NCBI GenBank assembly: GCA_035575035.1
Contig: DATLYH010000297.1
Coordinates: 1 to 36,966, forward strand
Reading direction: 5' to 3'
From: DATLYH01 sp035575035
GTDB taxonomy: Bacteria > Planctomycetota > Planctomycetia > Gemmatales > Gemmataceae
DNA length: 36,966 bases
Both the position numbers and the translations under genes were made by a program. Positions 1 through 7,729 of the stretch are shown here, in pieces (within the stretch, counting starts at the first letter, position 1; each line of letters starts with the position of its first letter). The notes below the pieces were generated by a model. That model saw only the letters and a list, made by a program, of their open reading frames with translations, ran no database searches and was not told the origin of the DNA.

Positions 1-1
1 G

Positions 2-1204
2 GCGCTACAGAAGCAGCTGGAGGCCCGCCGCGAGGAGCTGCGTGCCAGCCTGGTGTCGCGTCTGCGGCAGAAGGCCCGTGCGGAGTACGACGCTGCCCTG
101 GCCCAGCTCCAAAGCGAGATCGGCCCGCTGGAGAAGCAGGAGCAGGATCTGCGCGAGGAGGTGCAGCGTCTGGCTCGCGAGGTAGAGAAGATCGGCACTT
201 CTTCGACCGAATTGGAGATGCTCGGGGCCGACATCAAGCGGGACGAGAAGACCGCGACGCGCATGGCCGAGGAGCTGGAGCAGCTCAAGGTGGAGCAGCG
301 CTCGCCGTCGCGGGTGAACCTGTACCAAGAGGCGGCCGCCCAGCGCAAGGACCATAAACGGCAACTCCTCGCCCTGATCGGTGCTCCGCTGGCGGCCATG
401 CTCCTGGTCTGCCTGGCGGTCTCGTGGTGGGAGTTCCGCGGTCGGCGCATCCACACGCCCGACGAGGTGCTCACCGGCCTGGGGATGCGCGTGGTCGGGG
501 CGGTGCCGGCCTTCCCGCGGAATGTCTCGGTGCCGTTGCTGCACGGGCCCGACGAGACAGACGGCCACGGCCTCCTGGAGTCGATCGACGGCATCCGCAC
601 GCTACTGCTGCGCGACGCCCGTCAGAAGGCGATGCGGGTGCTGATGGTCACCAGCGCCGTCAGTGGCGAAGGGAAGACGACCCTGGCCACGCACTTGGCC
701 GGCAGCCTGGCCCGCGCCGGCCGACGAACACTGTTGATCGACGGCGACCTGCGCCGGCCGAGCATCCATCAGTTGTTCGAGCTGCCGCCGCAGCCCGGCC
801 TGAGCGAGGTGCTGCTGGGCGAGGTCCACCTGGCCGAGGCGACCCTGGCGACCGAGATGGACGGCCTGTGGGTGATCCCTGCCGGCCAGTGGGACCGCAA
901 CGTGATGCAGGCCCTGGCCCGAGACAGCGCCCGGGCCGTCTTCGAGAAGCTCCGGTCCGAGTACGACTTCGTCGTGATTGACTCGCACCCAGTGCTGCCG
1001 GCGACCGATTCGTTGCTGCTCGGCCAGCATGCTGACGCAGTGCTCTTTGCGTTGCTGCGAGACGTCAGCCAGATGCCGAAGGTCTACGCAGCCTGTCAGC
1101 GCCTGACGAGCCTGGGCATCCGGGTGCTGGGCGCGGTGGTCAACGGCACCGAGGAAGAGGTCTACGGCGGCTACCAGTACGGGGTACAGCCCCAGCAAGC
1201 GTGA
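2..1204 (+). CDS. Polysaccharide chain-length regulator / BY-type tyrosine autokinase (Wzc/ExoP-like), 5' truncated
   Basis: The reading frame is open from base 2 and the first visible residues are already coiled coil, so the true start lies upstream; the GTG at 53 is only an internal codon. Counting from base 2, residues 1-115 are Lys/Glu/Arg-rich coiled coil, as in the periplasmic part of Wzz/Wzc proteins. A membrane helix follows near 122-144, then a cytoplasmic ATPase domain with Walker A GEGKTT (222-227), a Walker A' segment with IDGD (Asp247, Asp249) and Walker B VVIDS (Asp327). The tail holds only a few tyrosines (YGGYQYG), a short version of the phosphorylated Tyr cluster of BY-kinases. 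Known role of the family: an inner-membrane partner of the exporter that sets polymer length through cycles of autophosphorylation. It is first in the visible + strand polysaccharide locus. Family assignment is firm; the phosphorylation sites are inferred. Confidence 0.93.
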   Translation, partial: ALQKQLEARREELRASLVSRLRQKARAEYDAALAQLQSEIGPLEKQEQDLREEVQRLAREVEKIGTSSTELEMLGADIKRDEKTATRMAEELEQLKVEQRSPSRVNLYQEAAAQRKDHKRQLLALIGAPLAAMLLVCLAVSWWEFRGRRIHTPDEVLTGLGMRVVGAVPAFPRNVSVPLLHGPDETDGHGLLESIDGIRTLLLRDARQKAMRVLMVTSAVSGEGKTTLATHLAGSLARAGRRTLLIDGDLRRPSIHQLFELPPQPGLSEVLLGEVHLAEATLATEMDGLWVIPAGQWDRNVMQALARDSARAVFEKLRSEYDFVVIDSHPVLPATDSLLLGQHADAVLFALLRDVSQMPKVYAACQRLTSLGIRVLGAVVNGTEEEVYGGYQYGVQPQQA

Positions 1205-1211
1205 GACATCC

Positions 1212-1229
1212 TGCCGTTTGCGGCTTAGC
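1212..1229. repeat. Single degenerate copy of the GCCGCTTGCGGCTTAGCG repeat
   Basis: The 18 bases in the gap between the kinase gene and epsI differ at one position from the arm of the inverted repeat at 7630-7683. The gap is only 54 bases long, so this copy sits between two genes that are probably co-transcribed. Confidence 0.6.
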
Positions 1230-1258
1230 GAACTCGTTGAAGGAGTGACCATTCAACC

Positions 1259-1915
1259 ATGTCGCGAATTCTGCCCGGCGTGATCGCCCTCATGGCGGTG
1301 CTTCTGACGGGACTGGTGCACGGTTACTGGACCGAGCGCTGGGCCCCGCACGAGGAGCCGGCGCGGGCCGCCGCCCGGATGGCCGATGTGCCGACCGTCC
1401 TGGGGGACTGGGAAGGGGAATCGCTCGACACGACGCCCCGGCTCAGGGACGGCATTGCGGGTTATCTCTACCGCCGCTACGTCAACCGCCAAAACGGCCA
1501 CGCGGTCACGGTCGCTCTCTTCTGCGGCCGGTCGGGGCCGATGGCGGTGCATACGCCGGATGTCTGCTACGCCGGCGGCGGCTACGAGGTGGGAGCGCCG
1601 GTCGAGTACACGCTGCCCGCCGGGTCGCTGGAACATCCCGCGGCGTTCCGGACCGCGCCGTTCTTCAAGACCAGCGCGGCCGACCGCTCGCAGCTGCGCA
1701 TCTTCTGGTCGTGGAATGCCACCGGCCAATGGGTGGTCCCGCGAAATCCGCGCTTGACCTTCGCCCGTCGGCCGTTCCTGTACAAGCTCTACCTCATTCG
1801 CGAGATGACCGCTGCGGATGAACCCCTGGAGGCCGACCCGTGCCTGGAATTCCTGGGGCTGCTGCTGCCTGAATTGCAGCGCTGCCTCTTTCCGCCCTCG
1901 CGAGATCCCGTCTGA
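1259..1915 (+). CDS. epsI: Exosortase-associated protein EpsI
   Basis: A 218-residue protein with an N-terminal hydrophobic segment (about residues 5-24, signal anchor) and an exported domain. It carries the EpsI-type pattern: an early V-P-x-x-x-G-D-W segment, then an H-[ST]-P-[DE]-x-C-Y-x-G-G-G core (His98 to Cys103 and the following glycines). EpsI-family domains occur alone or fused to the C-terminus of exosortases, the membrane proteases/transpeptidases thought to process PEP-CTERM-type proteins alongside exopolysaccharide. The biochemical role of EpsI itself is not settled. The ATG has GAAGGAG 13 bases upstream, a slightly long spacing. The cognate exosortase is not in the window; its position upstream of base 1 is inference. 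Confidence 0.85.
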   Translation: MSRILPGVIALMAVLLTGLVHGYWTERWAPHEEPARAAARMADVPTVLGDWEGESLDTTPRLRDGIAGYLYRRYVNRQNGHAVTVALFCGRSGPMAVHTPDVCYAGGGYEVGAPVEYTLPAGSLEHPAAFRTAPFFKTSAADRSQLRIFWSWNATGQWVVPRNPRLTFARRPFLYKLYLIREMTAADEPLEADPCLEFLGLLLPELQRCLFPPSRDPV

Positions 1916-2004
1916 TCCCGCCCGCCTGGTCGTCAACCGCGGGGACCTCGACCCAGCGACAGCCGGTCCCGGCGGCTGACCCATTCTTGCAGGGAGGTGT
2001 GCCT

Positions 2005-2832
2005 TTGTTTGTCGAGATTGATACCCTTCACCCGAAAGCCGACCCCCGTTCGTCCGAGAACGGCCACCATACGCCCCGACCCAGAGCCCGCAGGAACCTG
2101 GAGCGCCGCCAACCGCCGACGGTCGGCGGGGGGGAGCCCCGAGGCTGGTACCCGTTCTTCAAGGCGGTGTGGGAGCCGCTGGTAGCCTTGGTCCTGCTGG
2201 TACCGGCAATCCCGGTGGTGCTGGTGGCGGCGCTGTTGGTAAAGCTGACCTCGCGCGGCCCCGCCTTCTACACCCAGACCCGCGTCGGCCGGCATGGCCG
2301 AACCTTCACCATCTACAAGCTCCGCACCATGGTCCATAACTGCGAGTCGCTCACCGGGCCGCGCTGGGCCATCCCCGGCGACCCGCGCGTCACCCGCGTC
2401 GGCCGGTTCCTTCGCCTGACCCATATCGACGAGTTGCCCCAGTTGCTGAACGTGCTGCGCGGTCAGATGAGCCTGATTGGCCCGCGCCCGGAGCGCCCCG
2501 AATTGGTGCCGGAGTTAGAGCGGGCCCTCCCCCGCTACCGCGAGCGCCTGGCGGTCCGGCCCGGGCTGACCGGCTTGGCCCAGATCCAGCTCCCGCCCGA
2601 CACCGACCTGGAGAGCGTGCGCCGCAAGCTGGCGTGCGACCTGTATTACATCCAGCACCTGGGCCCGTGGATGGACCTGTCGATTCTGCTGTGTACAGTC
2701 CTGTACATGCTCGGAGCCCCAGCCCGGCTCGCGCGAGCGCTGTTCCAGGTGCCCAGCAGCGCCGCTGCCGAGCGGGCAGTGCCGATTGTCTTGCTCGAGA
2801 ACGCCAGCCCTCTGGGGAGGAAGAGTGCCTGA
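2005..2832 (+). CDS. Initiating sugar-phosphate transferase (WbaP/PssY-like, bacterial sugar transferase family)
   Basis: This enzyme transfers a sugar-1-phosphate from a nucleotide sugar to undecaprenyl phosphate and so starts each repeat unit. The 275-residue protein has only the catalytic module: a charged N-terminus, one hydrophobic segment (about 55-79), then the family motifs KLRTM (105-109), DPRVTRVGRFLR, DELPQL (142-147) and GPRPERPE (about 159-166). It lacks the extra membrane and CoA-binding-like domains of long WbaP forms. I chose the TTG at 2005 because AGGGAGG (1991-1997) lies 7 bases before it. The same frame also opens at TTG 1987 and GTG 1999, but the ribosome site would then lie inside or against the start. 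It sits 89 bases after epsI in the same direction. The sugar specificity cannot be read from the sequence. Confidence 0.9.
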   Translation: MFVEIDTLHPKADPRSSENGHHTPRPRARRNLERRQPPTVGGGEPRGWYPFFKAVWEPLVALVLLVPAIPVVLVAALLVKLTSRGPAFYTQTRVGRHGRTFTIYKLRTMVHNCESLTGPRWAIPGDPRVTRVGRFLRLTHIDELPQLLNVLRGQMSLIGPRPERPELVPELERALPRYRERLAVRPGLTGLAQIQLPPDTDLESVRRKLACDLYYIQHLGPWMDLSILLCTVLYMLGAPARLARALFQVPSSAAAERAVPIVLLENASPLGRKSA

Positions 2833-2884
2833 TAGGAGCAGGCATACGCCGCGTGCCGTCCCTGGCGGCACTCCAGCGGACAGC

Positions 2885-2902
2885 AGCCGGCGTGTGCCGG
2901 CT
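2885..2902. repeat. Perfect stem-loop in intergenic gap (7-bp stem, 4-nt loop)
   Basis: AGCCGGC, GTGT, GCCGGCT form a perfect hairpin in the 90-base gap between the sugar transferase and the first GT2 gene. It has no T-run and lies inside a presumed operon, so a terminator role is unlikely. It may be an RNA-stability element or a dispersed repeat. Confidence 0.5.
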
Positions 2903-2922
2903 ACGTTGGCAGGGAGGTCTTC

Positions 2923-4020
2923 ATGATAGCGAGCTGCCCCAAGCAGGAGGCGGCCCGTTCGTCGGCGGGCGGGCAGCTGCCCTTTGTCTCGGTCATCATG
3001 CCGGTCCGGAACGAGGCCCGGTTCATCCGGTCCACCCTGGATCAGCTCCTCGCCCAGGACTACGACCGCGACCGCTTCGAGATCCTGGTCGCCGACGGCC
3101 AATCAACCGACGCCACGCCGGCAATCGTGGGCGAGGTGGCGCGGCGGCATGCCCATGTCCGGCTGCTCGCCAATCCGGGGCGGCTGTCGAGCGCGGGACG
3201 GAACCGGGCCATCCGTGCGGCCCGCGGCGATCTCATCGTGGTGGTCGATGGCCACTGCGAGCTGGACAACCGGCACTATTTGCGTGACCTGGCCGAGGCC
3301 TTCGAGCGCAGCGGCGCCGACTGTATCGGCCGGCCGCAGCCGCTCGATGTGACCGGGGCAACCACGCTGCAACGTGCCATTGCTGCCGGCCGCGCCTCCC
3401 GGCTGGGCCACAACCCCGACTCGTACATCTACTCGTCAGCCGAACAGTTTGTCCGGCCGCAGAGCGTGGCTGTCGCCTACCGGCGGAAGGTGTTCGAGGC
3501 GGTGGGACTGTTCGACGAACAGTTCGACGCCTGCGAGGACGTGGAGTTCAATCACCGGGTCGATCGGGCCGGCTTCCGCTGCTTCTTCACGCCGCGCGTC
3601 CAGGCTCGCTACCACCCGCGTGCCACGCTGGGCGGCCTCTTTTATCAGATGATGCGCTATGGCCGCGGCCGGGTGCGGCTGCTCCGCAAGCACCCCGACA
3701 CCTTCAGCGTGGCGTGCTTTCTGCCGGCGGCGTTCGTGGCGGGACTGGTGCTGGGCCCCGCGCTGGCCTGCCTCTCGCCCTGGTTGGCCGGGGCATACCT
3801 CGGTGTGGTCGCGCTGTATGTCCTGGTCGTGTTGCTGGGCAGCGTGGCGGTGGCCTGGAAGGCCCGCGATGGGCAGATCCTCGGCTGGCTGCCGCTGGTT
3901 TTCGTCGCCATCCACGTCGGTGCGGGGGTCGGCATCTTGCAAGAGTTGGTCTTCGGGCAACGCCGGCGTGAAGCCTCGACAGAACCGATGCTACCCGAGC
4001 AGCTGCGGCCGGCGGCGTGA
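2923..4020 (+). CDS. Glycosyltransferase family 2, ExoA-like
   Basis: A 365-residue GT-A fold transferase. The N-terminal half has SVIMPVRNE, a metal-binding-type acidic loop at VVVDGHCE (Asp109; DxH in place of the classical DxD, as in ExoA-type enzymes) and the later acidic motif CEDVEFNHR that usually carries the catalytic base. The C-terminal 110 residues contain two to three membrane helices, so the enzyme works at the cytoplasmic face of the inner membrane on lipid-linked sugar. AGGGAGG (2911-2917) precedes the ATG by 5 bases. It likely extends the repeat unit started by the upstream sugar transferase. Donor and acceptor are unknown. Confidence 0.9.
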   Translation: MIASCPKQEAARSSAGGQLPFVSVIMPVRNEARFIRSTLDQLLAQDYDRDRFEILVADGQSTDATPAIVGEVARRHAHVRLLANPGRLSSAGRNRAIRAARGDLIVVVDGHCELDNRHYLRDLAEAFERSGADCIGRPQPLDVTGATTLQRAIAAGRASRLGHNPDSYIYSSAEQFVRPQSVAVAYRRKVFEAVGLFDEQFDACEDVEFNHRVDRAGFRCFFTPRVQARYHPRATLGGLFYQMMRYGRGRVRLLRKHPDTFSVACFLPAAFVAGLVLGPALACLSPWLAGAYLGVVALYVLVVLLGSVAVAWKARDGQILGWLPLVFVAIHVGAGVGILQELVFGQRRREASTEPMLPEQLRPAA

Positions 4021-4050
4021 GGAGTCATTGAGGATCGGTGTAGATCAATC

Positions 4051-5241
4051 ATGTTGCTTCAGGCGCTAGGCATCGTGCTGCTCGTGCCGGCCCTTCTGGC
4101 TTGCCTTTATCATGTCCTGCTCGCCCTGTGCGGGCTGAGGACCGGGGCGCGGACCGGGCAAGACGAGACGGGCGGGGTTCACCGCTTTGCCCTGGTGATT
4201 CCCGCCCACAACGAGGAGGCGGCCATCGCCGGCACGCTGCGCTCCTGTGCCGAGCTGGACTACCCGGCCGACCAGTTCAAAGTCTATGTCATCGCGGATA
4301 ACTGCTCCGACAACACCGCGGCGGTGGTGCGGGCCCACGGCTTCACCTGTCTGGAGCGGCGCGACGAAGCTCGCCGGGGCAAAGGGGCGGCGCTGGAGTG
4401 GGCCTTCGCGCGTGTCCTGTCTGAAGGGGCCGATGCCGTGGTGGTGCTTGATGCCGACTGCACTCTGGACCGGCACGCCCTGCGCGTGTTCGACCGCTAT
4501 CTCTGCGCCGGGCATCGGGTGCTGCAAGCCTGCAACGTGGCCAGCAACCCGGACGCGACCATGACCAGTTACGTGGCCGGCGTCGCCAACCACATCGAGA
4601 ACCACCTGTTCTACGCCCCGAAGTCGCGGTTGGGGCTGGCGGTGTTGCTCCGCGGCACTGGCATGGTCTTCACCCGCGAGGTGCTCCAGCGCCACCCGTG
4701 GGACGCCCGCTCGGTCGTGGAGGACGCCGAGTACACCGTCCGGCTTTACCGGGCGGGACTGAGCGTCCAGTTCGTTGCAGAGGCATGCGTGCGCTCGCCG
4801 TTTGCTGCACGGGGGCAGCAGCTGGCGGTGCAGCGAACCCGCTGGGTCCACGGCGGCTTCTCCTTCGGCCGGACCCACGGCCTGGGGTTGATGATGGAGG
4901 GGCTGAAGACCGGCCGCTGGCCGCTGCTTGACCTCGGCTGGACGCTATGGGTGACAGCGCGGTCGGTGGTGCTGCTGCACATGCTGCTGACACTGGCCGT
5001 GGCCGGGCTGTGTGTCGGGTTGGTGCCCGGGCCGCTGTCGGCAGCGCTGCTCGTGCTAGCCGCTGGGCTGCCCCTGGGGCATGGGCTCATCCTGGGACTG
5101 GGAGTCATCGGGCTGGGGCTGAGCGGTCGGCGGCTGGCGCTGTTGGCCGGTTCCCCGGTCGTCATCGCCCGGATGCTTGGGATTGCCGCCGCAGCCTTGT
5201 GGGCGAGCCATCCGGCCCGATGGGAACGGACGCCGCGCTAA
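4051..5241 (+). CDS. Membrane glycosyltransferase family 2 with Q-x-x-R-W motif (BcsA/HasA-type catalytic core)
   Basis: A 396-residue protein with an N-terminal membrane helix (about 3-28), a GT2 catalytic domain and three to four C-terminal helices (from about 305). Visible catalytic signatures are VIPAHNEE (49-56), DAD (134-136), ED (224-225) and QRTRW (261-265). The D,DxD,ED,QxxRW set is characteristic of processive or membrane-integrated GT2 enzymes such as cellulose and hyaluronan synthases, though non-processive relatives with the same set exist. It lacks a PilZ domain, so no direct c-di-GMP control is visible. It is 30 bases downstream of the previous GT2 gene and ends 24 bases before the next one, consistent with one operon. 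Confidence 0.88.
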   Translation: MLLQALGIVLLVPALLACLYHVLLALCGLRTGARTGQDETGGVHRFALVIPAHNEEAAIAGTLRSCAELDYPADQFKVYVIADNCSDNTAAVVRAHGFTCLERRDEARRGKGAALEWAFARVLSEGADAVVVLDADCTLDRHALRVFDRYLCAGHRVLQACNVASNPDATMTSYVAGVANHIENHLFYAPKSRLGLAVLLRGTGMVFTREVLQRHPWDARSVVEDAEYTVRLYRAGLSVQFVAEACVRSPFAARGQQLAVQRTRWVHGGFSFGRTHGLGLMMEGLKTGRWPLLDLGWTLWVTARSVVLLHMLLTLAVAGLCVGLVPGPLSAALLVLAAGLPLGHGLILGLGVIGLGLSGRRLALLAGSPVVIARMLGIAAAALWASHPARWERTPR

Positions 5242-5265
5242 TGGACGGAGGCGGAAGCAGCGCTA

Positions 5266-6435
5266 ATGATGAACGTGGTCCACCTGACATCCTCGCGCTT
5301 CTACGGCGGCCCCGAACGGCAGATGCTGGGGCTGGCGCTGGCCCTGCCGGGCGAATACCGGTCGGTCTTTATCTCCTTCGCCGAGGAGGGCCATTGCCAC
5401 GCCTTCCTGGACATGGTCCGGCGGCATGGCTTCGAGGCGCTGGCGTTGAGACACGATACGCCCCGCCTGGTGGCGGCGTGGGGAGAGCTATGCGGCGAGC
5501 TGCGGCGCCGGCAGGCAGACATTCTCTGCTGCCACGGCTACAAGGCCAACCTGGTGGGTCGGCCGGCCGCCCGCCGCGTCGGCATTCCGGTGATAGCAGT
5601 GTCGCGCGGTTGGACCGGGGAGGGGTTCCGCGTCCGCCTCTACGACGCCCTGGACCGGATCAATCTCCGCTGGATGGACCATGTGGTCTGCGTCTCGGAG
5701 GCGCAGGCGGCCAAAGTCCTCCGGGCCGGTGTGCCGGCCAAGCGTGTGACAGTCATCCGCAACGCCATCTCTGTGGAGCGCTTTGCAACGGCCGACCCAG
5801 CCGCCCGTGAAGCCCTGCAAGCCCTCTTCCGGTCGCCGCGGCGTCGGATCATCGGGGCAGCCGGCCGGCTCAGTCCGGACAAGGGGTTCGACGTGCTCGT
5901 GGAGGCGGCGGGCCGGCTCGTCCCCCAGGATGGGGCGCTCGGTTTTGTCCTCTTCGGCGAAGGGCCGATGCGGTCGGAGTTGGCGCGGCGGATCACCGCG
6001 GCCGGCCTGGAGGGGATATTTGTGCTGGCTGGCTTCCGCGATGACCTCGACCGCTTTCTGCCATTCTTCGACCTGTTCGTGCTCCCTTCTTACGGCGAGG
6101 GCCTGCCCAACGTGGTACTGGAGGCATTCGCCGCCAAGGTGCCGGTTGTGGCCACGGCCGTCGGCGGGACGCCGGAGCTGCTCGACGATGGGCGGAGCGG
6201 CTACCTGGTTCCTCCCGGCGACCCCATTCGGCTGGCCGAGCGCATCCGCGACGCTCTGGCCTGTGAGGCCCGGCGCCGCGAGATGGGGCTGCACGGCTAC
6301 CGGCGGGTGCGCAAGGACTTCACCTTTGCCGCCCAGAGTGAGCAGTATCAGCGGCTCTTTCACGACCTGATTCGGCCCACCGCGAACCGCCCAGCACAGC
6401 CCGAACGGGAAATCCCCTGTCCGAGCCTCAGGTGA
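5266..6435 (+). CDS. Glycosyltransferase family 4 (GT-B fold)
   Basis: A 389-residue retaining-type glycosyltransferase. The N-terminal domain has the substrate-side segment SRFYGGPERQ (residues 10-19). The C-terminal nucleotide-sugar domain has GRLSPDKGFDVL, FGEGP and the E-x7-E signature (Glu278, Glu286) followed by VVATAVGGTPEL. No membrane helix is evident, so it is probably a peripheral cytoplasmic enzyme acting on the lipid-linked intermediate. The frame opens with two adjacent ATG codons (5266 and 5269); I kept the first. The next gene starts 3 bases after its stop, which suggests translational coupling. Confidence 0.9.
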   Translation: MMNVVHLTSSRFYGGPERQMLGLALALPGEYRSVFISFAEEGHCHAFLDMVRRHGFEALALRHDTPRLVAAWGELCGELRRRQADILCCHGYKANLVGRPAARRVGIPVIAVSRGWTGEGFRVRLYDALDRINLRWMDHVVCVSEAQAAKVLRAGVPAKRVTVIRNAISVERFATADPAAREALQALFRSPRRRIIGAAGRLSPDKGFDVLVEAAGRLVPQDGALGFVLFGEGPMRSELARRITAAGLEGIFVLAGFRDDLDRFLPFFDLFVLPSYGEGLPNVVLEAFAAKVPVVATAVGGTPELLDDGRSGYLVPPGDPIRLAERIRDALACEARRREMGLHGYRRVRKDFTFAAQSEQYQRLFHDLIRPTANRPAQPEREIPCPSLR

Positions 6436-6438
6436 TTC

Positions 6439-7671
6439 ATGGAGCGGACCAACACCTTGACCTTCCCGCGTACCGCCCACCCGGCGTCCTCGTCCCGCCC
6501 TGTCCGGGTCTGTTTCCTCATCGACCAGCTCGCCCGGGCCGGCACCGAGTCGCAGCTTTTGGCCCTGATCGAGCACCTGGACCGCTCACGCGTTGAGCCG
6601 ATCCTCTGCCTGCTCGACGGCACCAGCGCCGAATCCCGCTCGCTGGAGCCGGCCAACTGCCCGATCCTCCGCCTGGGCGTGCGCTCGCTCCACTGGCCGC
6701 GGTCAATGCTCCAGGCCGTGCGCCTGGCCCGTATCCTCCGCGCCTACCGGGTCGATGTCCTGCAAGTGTACTTCCCCGACAGTACGCTCTTCGGCGTGCC
6801 GGTCGCCCGGCTGGCCGGCGTCCCTCGCGTCGTCCGCACCCGGAACAACCTCGGCTACTCCCTCACTCGCCTCCAGCGCTGGCTGGGCCGCCTCTACAAC
6901 CATCTCGTTGACGTGACGGTGGCTAACTGCGCGGCGTGTCGCGAGGCGGTGCTGATCCACGAGCGGCCGAACCCCGAGTCGGTGGTGGTCCTGGAGAACG
7001 GCGTGGACCTGGCGCGCTTCGCCATGAGCAAGGGGCATCCCTCAGCAAGGATAAAAGACCGAGCGCGCCGCGTCGGCATGGTCGCCAACCTGCGGCCGGT
7101 GAAGGAGCCCGGCGTGTTCTTGCAGGCAGCCCGGATCGTGACCGCGGCCGAGCCGGACGTTCGCTTCGAGATCGCAGGGGAAGGAGAGCTGCGGCCGTGG
7201 CTGGAGGAGGAAATCACACGCCAGGGCTTGCAAGGCGGCTTCCGGCTGGCCGGTGCCGTGGCCGATGTGCCGGGGTTCCTCGCTGGGCTGGATGTGGCCG
7301 TCCTCTGTTCGTGCTCGGAGGGACAGTCCAACGCGCTGTTGGAGTACATGGCTGCCGGCCGCGCCGTCGTCGCCACGGCGGTGGGCGGCAACCTGGAGTT
7401 GATTGAACCGGGAGTGAACGGCCTGCTGGTGCCGCCGGGCGATCCGGAGGAACTAGCCCGGGCTATCATCCGCCTGCTGCGGGAGCCCGCGCTCGCGGCC
7501 CGGCTAGGGGCGGCGGCCCGGCAGCTCGTCGAGGCGCGCTACAGCCTGCAAGCTCGCGCCCGCCGCTTCGAGGATTTCTACATGCGCCTGGTTGGGAAGG
7601 ACCGTCTTCACCCGGGACCGTCTTCTTCAGCCGCTTGCGGCTTAGCGCTCTCGCCCGGGGAGCGGCGCTAA
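6439..7671 (+). CDS. Glycosyltransferase family 4 (GT-B fold), C-terminus formed by an inverted repeat
   Basis: A 410-residue GT4 enzyme, distinct from its upstream neighbour. It has AGTESQLLALIEHL (residues 34-47), VVLENGVD, VANLRPVKEP and the E-x7-E signature (Glu294, Glu302) followed by VVATAVGGNLELI. The catalytic domain ends near residue 390. The last residues (about 397-410) and the TAA stop are encoded by the inverted repeat at 7630-7683, so the tail is probably non-functional sequence gained by repeat insertion. The start lies 3 bases after the previous stop with no strong ribosome site, which fits coupling. Likely role: addition of another sugar to the repeat unit. Confidence 0.9.
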   Translation: MERTNTLTFPRTAHPASSSRPVRVCFLIDQLARAGTESQLLALIEHLDRSRVEPILCLLDGTSAESRSLEPANCPILRLGVRSLHWPRSMLQAVRLARILRAYRVDVLQVYFPDSTLFGVPVARLAGVPRVVRTRNNLGYSLTRLQRWLGRLYNHLVDVTVANCAACREAVLIHERPNPESVVVLENGVDLARFAMSKGHPSARIKDRARRVGMVANLRPVKEPGVFLQAARIVTAAEPDVRFEIAGEGELRPWLEEEITRQGLQGGFRLAGAVADVPGFLAGLDVAVLCSCSEGQSNALLEYMAAGRAVVATAVGGNLELIEPGVNGLLVPPGDPEELARAIIRLLREPALAARLGAAARQLVEARYSLQARARRFEDFYMRLVGKDRLHPGPSSSAACGLALSPGERR

Positions 7672-7683
7672 GCCGCAAGCGGC
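7630..7683. repeat. Perfect 19-bp inverted repeat carrying a GT4 stop codon
   Basis: Arm 7630-7648 (GCCGCTTGCGGCTTAGCGC) and arm 7665-7683 are exact reverse complements separated by 16 bases. The right arm contains the TAA (7669-7671) that ends the upstream GT4 gene. Related copies lie at 1212-1229 and 33772-33844. As RNA it would form a very stable hairpin between the GT4 gene and the O-antigen-ligase-like gene, so it could attenuate transcription or protect the mRNA end. Confidence 0.85.
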
Positions 7684-7729
7684 GAACAAGACCCACGCTG
7701 GCGATTCGGTACAAGAACCCATACCTCCC

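Noticed and set aside
4051..5241. Cellulose synthase (bcsA)
   Set aside because: The catalytic motifs fit, but the protein is short, has no PilZ domain and lies among repeat-unit glycosyltransferases, without bcsB or bcsC.
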